NCBI RefSeq assembly: GCF_009720485.1
Contig: NZ_CP045245.1
Span: forward strand, 2,542,001-2,606,000
Direction of reading: 5' to 3'
Origin: Cellulomonas sp. JZ18
Lineage (GTDB): Bacteria > Actinomycetota > Actinomycetes > Actinomycetales > Cellulomonadaceae
Length of the DNA stretch: 64,000 nt
In this document: positions 59,369 through 64,000 of the stretch, one piece after another
Numbering within the stretch: position 1 is the first letter of the stretch
Layout: the number at the start of each line of letters is the position of its first letter
Notes under the pieces: model-generated
Told to the model about the DNA's origin: nothing
The model's input: only the letters and a program-made list of their open reading frames with translations
The model's database searches: none
Translations under genes and position numbers: made by a program

Positions 59369-60892
59369 TCAGCGTCCGTCCTGCTCCAGCAGCCGCAACC
59401 ACACCTCGCTGAGCGTCGGGTAGGACGGCACGGCGTGCCACAACCGGTCGAGCGGCACCTCGCTGACGACCGCCACGGTCGCCGCGTGCAGCATGTCGGC
59501 GACGTCCGGCCCGACGAACGTGGCCCCCACGAGCACGTCGCGCGCCCGGTCGACCACGACCTGCACGCGCCCCTCGTAGTGCTCGCCCGTGACGCTCGCC
59601 GCCGCCAGCGACCCCAGGTCGTACCCGAGGACGGCCACGTCGAGCCCGGCACTGCGCGCCTCGGCCTCCGTCCGTCCCACCCACGCCACCTGCGGTCGCG
59701 TGAACACGACCTGCGGCACGGCCGCGGCGTCCGCGGTCGCCCGGTAGCGGCTCCACGGACCGGCCTGCGCCTCGGCGTGCCGGGACAGCCCGCGCGGCAC
59801 CCCGGGCCCCGGCTCCGCGCCGTCCGGGCGCGGGTCGAACCGGGCGGCGACCACGTCACCGACGACCCGCGCGTCGTACTTGCCCTGGTGCGTCGTGCCC
59901 GTGCGGCCCGTGACGTCGCCCACCGCGAACAGCCAGCCGCCCTCGACGCCCCGCACCTGCAGCGCGTCGTCGACCTCGAGCGCGTCCCCCGGGCGCAGCC
60001 CCAGGTTCTCGAGGCCGAGGTCCTCGGTGTTCGGCCGTCGGCCGGTGGCGACGAGCACCTCGTCCGCGTCGACCTGCTCGCGGCGCGGCCCGTCGCCCGC
60101 GGGACCAGACCCGTCCGGCCCACCGTGCTCGACGGTCAGGTGCACGCCGTCGTCGTCCCGCGCCGCCGCGACGACCGACGCACCGAACGCGACACGCACC
60201 CCGCGGGCGGCCAGGGCGTCCGCCAGCGCCTGCGCCGCGAAGGGCTCCGCCCGGGGCAGCAGCCGGTCGCCCCGGACGAGCACCGTCACGGTGCTGCCCA
60301 GGTCCGCGAAGGCCGTGGCCATCTCGACGGCGACGACGCCACCTCCGACGACCGCGAGACGGGACGGCACCACGTGCGCGCTCGTCGCCTCGCGGCTGGT
60401 CCACGGCCGGACGTCGCCGAGCCCGCCGGCGCGCGGGACGTCCGCCGCCGAGCCCGTCGCCACGACGACCGCGCACCGTGCGACGAGACGGGTGTCCTCG
60501 TCCTCGTGCGTCACGACGAGCTCGCGCGGCCCGGTGAAGCGCGCCTGCCCGCGCAGCAGGGTGAGCCCGGCCCCCTCGACCCACGAGACCTGCCCGGCGT
60601 CGTCCCAGTGGGACGTCACCTCGTCCCGGTGGGCGAGCACGGCGGCGACGTCGACGTCCCCGGTCACCGCGGCGGCGGCACCGGGCGCGTCCCGGGCCGC
60701 GGCGAGCGCGTCCCCGGCGCGCAGCAGCGCCTTGGACGGCATGCAGGCCCAGTAGGAGCACTCGCCCCCGACGAGCTGCGACTCGACGAGCGCCACCGAC
60801 AGACCCGTCCGCGAGGCGCGGTCCGCGGCGTTCTCCCCCACCGCCCCCGCGCCGAGCACCACGACGTCGAACTCCTGCACCTCGCTGCCCAC
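59369..60892 (-). CDS. FAD-dependent pyridine nucleotide-disulfide oxidoreductase
   Basis: A 507-residue class I flavin disulfide reductase. FAD motif FDVVVLGAGAVGENAADRA; redox-active pair in GGECSYWACMPSKALL (Cys-x4-Cys); NAD(P) motif LAVVGGGVVAVEMATAFADLG; second FAD motif GGWLFAVGDVTGRT; a C-terminal dimer domain with HAVPSYPTLSE, whose His may act as the catalytic base. The GGECSYWAC form marks a branch close to dihydrolipoamide dehydrogenase and mercuric reductase whose substrate is not settled. GTG 60892 follows GGGGAGGCAGC. No lipoyl-enzyme genes are nearby. Confidence 0.9.
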   Translation of the reverse strand: MGSEVQEFDVVVLGAGAVGENAADRASRTGLSVALVESQLVGGECSYWACMPSKALLRAGDALAAARDAPGAAAAVTGDVDVAAVLAHRDEVTSHWDDAGQVSWVEGAGLTLLRGQARFTGPRELVVTHEDEDTRLVARCAVVVATGSAADVPRAGGLGDVRPWTSREATSAHVVPSRLAVVGGGVVAVEMATAFADLGSTVTVLVRGDRLLPRAEPFAAQALADALAARGVRVAFGASVVAAARDDDGVHLTVEHGGPDGSGPAGDGPRREQVDADEVLVATGRRPNTEDLGLENLGLRPGDALEVDDALQVRGVEGGWLFAVGDVTGRTGTTHQGKYDARVVGDVVAARFDPRPDGAEPGPGVPRGLSRHAEAQAGPWSRYRATADAAAVPQVVFTRPQVAWVGRTEAEARSAGLDVAVLGYDLGSLAAASVTGEHYEGRVQVVVDRARDVLVGATFVGPDVADMLHAATVAVVSEVPLDRLWHAVPSYPTLSEVWLRLLEQDGR

Positions 60893-61021
60893 GCTGCCTC
60901 CCCGTCGCCGTCCGGGTGCCGCGCGGCACCCCCCAGCAGCGTCCCAGCCGCCGGTCGCGTGCACCACGGGGACGTGGGCGGTGGGGACGTGGGCCGGCAC
61001 ACGACGGGCCGGGCCGGTACG

Positions 61022-61059
61022 ACGAAGCCCCGCCAGGTCAGGACCTGGCGGGGCTTCGT
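61022..61059 (-). terminator. Terminator after tRNA-Lys
   Basis: An 18-bp perfect stem (ACGAAGCCCCGCCAGGTC / GACCTGGCGGGGCTTCGT) with almost no loop, three bases past the encoded CCA of tRNA-Lys. Confidence 0.9.
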
Positions 61060-61062
61060 GGC

Positions 61063-61138
<76 letters not shown>

Positions 61139-61261
61139 GCGCGGCTCGACGAGATTAGCAGCACCGGGGCGCCGGGAGCGAACCGGAAGGCCCCCGTCAG
61201 CCCCCTGTGTGACCACCCTCACGCGCCGGGACGGCCGCGGACGGCGGCCCGCTGCCGCAGG

Positions 61262-61621
61262 TCAGGCCCCTGCGGACCCGCTGGACCCGGTGGCCGCGTC
61301 CGGCCGGCCGTCGTCGCCGTCCCACCAGGCGTCCGCGGGCAGTCCCTCGTCCGCGAGCAGGTCCGCGGAGGTGTCGCCGGTGGGTGCGAGGAGGTCGACG
61401 AGCAGGGTGAGCGGCACGTGCTCGGCCAGCAGCTCCTGCGCGTGCTGCGTGGCGTCGACGCCGTGCAGGCCGACCGCCTCCTCGAGCGCCTGGACCGACG
61501 CGGGCACGTCCTCGCCCGGCGTGCCGGTGGTCCCGGCGTCCTGCCCGTCCGTCGTCGGGGCGGGCGTCACCGCGCCGTCGTCCACGGTCGGCCCGTCGGG
61601 GCCCGTCCGTCCCACGTCCAC
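61262..61621 (-). CDS. Acidic protein of unknown function
   Basis: A 119-residue acidic protein. The first half is Thr/Pro/Asp/Gly-rich and probably disordered. The second half looks folded and helical (SVQALEEAVGLHGVDATQHA, ELLAEHVPLTLLVDLLAP) and is followed by ADLLADEGLPADAWWDGDDG. I do not recognise a family. GTG 61621 (VDVGRTGPDG) is preferred because AGGTGG lies five bases upstream; the frame is open to 61735, with a Cys-containing N-terminus that lacks a ribosome site. Confidence 0.6.
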   Translation of the reverse strand: MDVGRTGPDGPTVDDGAVTPAPTTDGQDAGTTGTPGEDVPASVQALEEAVGLHGVDATQHAQELLAEHVPLTLLVDLLAPTGDTSADLLADEGLPADAWWDGDDGRPDAATGSSGSAGA

Positions 61622-61709
61622 GTCGCCACCTCGTCCCGGGTCGTCGTTGCCTCCATCATGCGCCTCGTGCGACGCGTCGTAGCCCCTCGCGCACCCAGCC
61701 GGTACAACG

Positions 61710-62051
61710 TCACAGGTACAGACCGGTTCCCTCACCGGTCCCCCGCGGCTGCGCGACGCCGTGCACGTCCTTCTCGCGCAGCAGCAGGTACGTGCTGCCG
61801 TCGAGCTCGACCTCCGCGCGGTCCTCCGGGTCGAACAGCACGCGGTCGCCGACCTCGACCTGGCGGACGTGCTGGCCGACCGCGACCACGTCGGCCCACG
61901 CCAGCCGCTTGCCCACGGCGGCCGTCGCGGGGATGACGATGCCCGCGCTCGACCGACGCTCGGCGGGGTCGCCCTCCACGGCCACGAGGAGGCGGTCGTT
62001 CAGCATGCGGATGGGCAGGTCGCCGGTGCGGGACGGGGTCGGTGCGCTCAC
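61710..62051 (-). CDS. groES: GroES-like co-chaperonin
   Basis: A 113-residue chaperonin-10 fold protein: LPIRMLNDRLLVAVEGDPAERRSSAGIVIPATA, then WADVVAVGQHVRQVEVGDRVLFDPEDRAEVELDGSTYLLLREKDVHGV (short excerpts), with the mobile loop at ERRSSAGIVIP. It stands alone without groEL; actinobacteria often carry an orphan GroES-like gene, so this may not be the main co-chaperonin. GTG 62051 lies seven bases after a TAGCGT box, predicting a leaderless mRNA. Divergent from bcp. Confidence 0.88.
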   Translation of the reverse strand: MSAPTPSRTGDLPIRMLNDRLLVAVEGDPAERRSSAGIVIPATAAVGKRLAWADVVAVGQHVRQVEVGDRVLFDPEDRAEVELDGSTYLLLREKDVHGVAQPRGTGEGTGLYL

Positions 62052-62058
62052 GCGTCCG

Positions 62059-62064
62059 ACGCTA
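62059..62064 (-). promoter_or_regulatory. -10 box of the groES-like gene
   Basis: TAGCGT on the minus strand, seven bases before GTG 62051. A TAGGGT on the plus strand (62076-62081) is the matching box for bcp. Confidence 0.45.
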
Positions 62065-62119
62065 CCCGCCGCACGTAGGGTGGTCGGCGTCCCGTCCCCA
62101 CCCCCACCGAGGAGCACCC

Positions 62120-62587
62120 GTGCCCCGCCTCGCCGTCGGCGACACCGCCCCCGACTTCACGCTGCCGACCGCCGACGGCGGCACCGTCACGCTCTCGCAG
62201 CTGCGCGGGCAGCGCGTCGTCGTCTACTTCTACCCGGCCGCGGGCACACCGGGCTGCACGACGCAGGCGTGCGACTTCCGGGACTCGCTGGCGTCCCTCC
62301 AGGGTGCGGGGTACGCCGTCGTCGGCGTCTCCCCCGACGAGGTGGACAAGCTCGCGGCGTTCGCCGCGGCGGAGCACCTGACGTTCCCGCTCGCGTCGGA
62401 CCCGTCGCACGCGGTGCTCGAGGCGTGGGGCGCGTGGGGCGAGAAGAAGAACTACGGGCGGACCGTCGTCGGCGTCATCCGCTCGACCGTCGTCGTGGAC
62501 CCCGAGGGGACGGTCGCGCTCGCGCAGTACAACGTGCGGGCCACCGGGCACGTCGCCAAGCTGCGCCGCGACCTCGGCATCGACTGA
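62120..62587 (+). CDS. bcp: Thioredoxin-dependent thiol peroxidase (Bcp/PrxQ)
   Basis: A 155-residue peroxiredoxin that reduces hydroperoxides in the cytoplasm. The peroxidatic Cys46 and resolving Cys51 are in TPGCTTQACDF, five residues apart as in atypical 2-Cys PrxQ. VVVYFYPAAGTPGC and VVGVSPDEVDKLAAF are family landmarks. GTG 62120 follows GAGGAGCACC. A TAGGGT box about 40 bases upstream is its likely -10. Confidence 0.95.
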   Translation: MPRLAVGDTAPDFTLPTADGGTVTLSQLRGQRVVVYFYPAAGTPGCTTQACDFRDSLASLQGAGYAVVGVSPDEVDKLAAFAAAEHLTFPLASDPSHAVLEAWGAWGEKKNYGRTVVGVIRSTVVVDPEGTVALAQYNVRATGHVAKLRRDLGID

Positions 62588-62633
62588 CCGGCCCGGGTGG
62601 CCGCGCACCCGCGTGTGCCACACTCGACCGGCC

Positions 62634-62719
62634 GCGGGAGTGGTGAAACGGCAGCCACGCCAGGTTTAGGTCCTGGTGCCCGAGAGGGCGTGCGGGTTCG
62701 ACTCCCGCCTCCCGCACCA
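62634..62719 (+). tRNA. tRNA-Leu (TAG)
   Basis: Acceptor GCGGGAG / CTCCCGC, anticodon stem CCAGG / CCTGG around TTTAGGT (anticodon TAG), long variable arm TGCCCGAGAGGGCG, T arm GCGGG-TTCGACT-CCCGC, discriminator A and encoded CCA (62717-62719). Confidence 0.96.
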
Positions 62720-62735
62720 CGAGCGGGGACGGCGC

Positions 62736-62778
62736 GGCACCGACGCCGCGGGCCCTGGGGCGCCGCGGCGTCGGTGCC
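62736..62778. terminator. Terminator between tRNA-Leu and the GH81 gene
   Basis: A 16-bp stem GGCACCGACGCCGCGG / CCGCGGCGTCGGTGCC with an 11-base loop. Three copies of GTCGTCCGGGT (62779-62815) follow it. Confidence 0.85.
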
Positions 62779-62831
62779 GTCGTCCGGGTGGTCGTCCGGG
62801 TGCCGTCGTCCGGGTCAGGCCCCGGTCACGG

Positions 62832-64000
62832 TCAGCGGAACGGCAGGGAGAGCACCGAGTCGCCCGTCGTCACCGTGCTCGTGGCGGACCCGATCGCGTT
62901 CCACAGCGCGACCCGGACGGTGCCGTCCCGCAGGTCCCCCAGCGCACCCGTCGCGCGCTCGAGCCCGGCCGCCTGCGTGTAGCGCTCGACGCCGGGCAGG
63001 GGGTCCGTCGCGAGGTAGCGGTACACCTCGACGCGGTCCCACGTCCCGTCCCCGGTCAGGTCGTAGGACACCGAGACCCGCGTGGCGTTGCCGACGGTCG
63101 TGCCGGCGTCGACGCCGAGGTCGAACGCCGTCGCGGCACCCGTCGCCCGGCCGGTCAGGCCGGTGGCCTGCAGGACGAGCGCACCCGCGGGCTCCACGGC
63201 CGTGTCGATGCCGACCGCGGCCGGCACCGTGAGCGTCCCGTCGTCCCCGGGCGCCGGCACGAGACGTCCCGACGTCCCGAGCGCGAGCTCGAAGCCCGGC
63301 GCGGGGGTCGGCGACGCGGTCGGCGTGGGCGTCGGGGTCGCGGTGGGCGTCGGGGACGCCGTCGGCGAGGGGGACGTGGTCGGCGACGTCGTCGGCGACG
63401 GGGACGCCGTCGGCGAGGGCGACGTCGTCGGGACCGGCCCGCCCGGTGCACCGCCGCCGCTCCACCGGTGCGCGCCGGTGGTCACGGTGCGCCCCGCGGG
63501 CACCTCGACGCTGGTGCCGTCGGAGAAGGTCACGGTGCGCGTCCGCGACGTCACGTTGGCCGCGACGTAGGTGCGCCGGCCGTCCTGCGTGAACACCGCC
63601 GACAGCGGGCTGTCGCCGTGCACGGACGCGTCGAGGGTGCCGAGCGCCGCCAGGTTCGCGATCCAGTGGTAGGTGTGCGCGCGGGACTCGCCCTCCTCGA
63701 CCGGGTACCCCGGGTTCTGCGTGAGCAGCCGCAGGGCCCGGGGCGCGTCACCCAGCGCGAGGTAGCTCCACAGGATGTCCTGCCACACGGTCGGCGGGCC
63801 GCCGTTGACCTCCTCCAGCTCGGCGTAGTTCTCCACCACGTCGTCCGGGCGCAGGCCGAGGTACAGGTGCGAGCCGGTGATGGGCAGGGTGTTGATGCCC
63901 TGGATCATCTCGGCCTCGCCGCTGAACCACGTCGAGTACGTGCCGCCGTCGCCCCAGACCATGCCGAGCACCGAGTGCCCGAAGCCGTCGGGGATCGCCT
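62832..64000 (-). CDS. GH81 endo-1,3-beta-glucanase, C-terminal part (runs off the window)
   Basis: The 3' part of a large secreted glucanase; its start lies beyond base 64000. The visible frame opens with DGFGHSVLGMVWGDGGTYSTWF and EAEMIQGINTLPITGSHLYLG, characteristic of the family 81 catalytic domain, which cleaves beta-1,3-glucan such as fungal wall laminarin. A Thr/Pro/Ser repeat linker (SPSPTTSPTTSPSPTASPTP) then joins a C-terminal beta-sandwich of about 130 residues (SVSYDLTGDGTWDRVEVYRY... VRVALWNAIGSATSTVTTGD), probably carbohydrate-binding. Polymer-degrading, linker-rich enzymes fit a cellulomonad-type host. Confidence 0.88.
   Translation of the reverse strand, partial: AIPDGFGHSVLGMVWGDGGTYSTWFSGEAEMIQGINTLPITGSHLYLGLRPDDVVENYAELEEVNGGPPTVWQDILWSYLALGDAPRALRLLTQNPGYPVEEGESRAHTYHWIANLAALGTLDASVHGDSPLSAVFTQDGRRTYVAANVTSRTRTVTFSDGTSVEVPAGRTVTTGAHRWSGGGAPGGPVPTTSPSPTASPSPTTSPTTSPSPTASPTPTATPTPTPTASPTPAPGFELALGTSGRLVPAPGDDGTLTVPAAVGIDTAVEPAGALVLQATGLTGRATGAATAFDLGVDAGTTVGNATRVSVSYDLTGDGTWDRVEVYRYLATDPLPGVERYTQAAGLERATGALGDLRDGTVRVALWNAIGSATSTVTTGDSVLSLPFR

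Noticed and set aside
62779..62815. Three GTCGTCCGGGT repeats as a regulatory element
   Set aside because: They lie downstream of convergent genes behind a terminator, where a regulatory role is unlikely; probably neutral slippage.

Overview
The window is dense, very G+C-rich chromosomal DNA from an actinobacterium. Tandem clpP genes downstream of trigger factor, an F420-type luciferase-like oxidoreductase, a mycothiol-type DsbA/nitroreductase, a GlbO-type truncated hemoglobin, an Eis-family acetyltransferase and many GTG starts all fit Actinomycetia. A family-81 beta-glucanase and the overall gene set suggest a cellulomonad-like member of the Micrococcales; the genus is inference. I see no prophage, insertion sequence or CRISPR array: this is mostly core chromosome.

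Layout. 1-2.4 kb: proteostasis genes (clpP, clpP, tig, minus strand). 2.6-5.0 kb: tRNA-Pro, tRNA-Gly, an amine oxidase and an SGNH hydrolase. 5.0-7.1 kb: cysteine synthesis (cysK, cysE) behind a cysteine-rich leader peptide. 7.1-11.5 kb: exported phosphoesterase, YtrA-type regulator with membrane partner, F420 oxidoreductase. 11.6-18.9 kb: a second sulfur operon, again led by a poly-cysteine leader peptide: sulfonate/taurine-type ABC importer, acetyl-CoA synthetase, O-acetylhomoserine sulfhydrylase and a CoA-binding protein. 18.9-34.8 kb: alkyltransferase-like protein, SpoIIE-type phosphatase, Eis, rpiB, M13 peptidase, DsbA-like protein, pepN, malQ, prolyl oligopeptidase, MscS. 34.8-37.6 kb: PTS IIA, IIB and enzyme I. 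37.6-41.8 kb: globin, thioesterase II, topoisomerase IB, SDR-DUF2867 protein. 41.8-52.0 kb: one long minus-strand run with two paralogous pairs of dynamin-like GTPases on either side of ssb-ettA. 52.1-64 kb: tRNA-Arg, oligoribonuclease, tRNA-His, ATP-grasp protein, an osmoprotectant (OpuC-type) importer whose binding protein looks circularly permuted, a flavin disulfide oxidoreductase, tRNA-Lys, groES-like gene, bcp, tRNA-Leu and the C-terminal part of a GH81 glucanase running off the right edge.

How genes work together. The two sulfur loci look like one regulon: each has a recognisable promoter, a short ORF whose 3' part is packed with Cys codons, then genes that import organosulfur or make OAS/OAH and fix sulfide. 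Slow translation of the Cys codons in sulfur starvation would be expected to release expression of the downstream genes. The ssb-ettA-GTPase run looks co-transcribed and may be a membrane-remodelling module.

Data quality. Eight reading-frame breaks, plus one acceptor-stem defect in tRNA-Arg, are each repaired by adding one C or G to a C/G run (positions near 9804, 9925, 10518, 19169, 25023, 46013, 52150, 53426, 53733). The simplest reading is assembly homopolymer under-calling, not gene decay, so genes marked as frameshifted here are probably intact in the organism.
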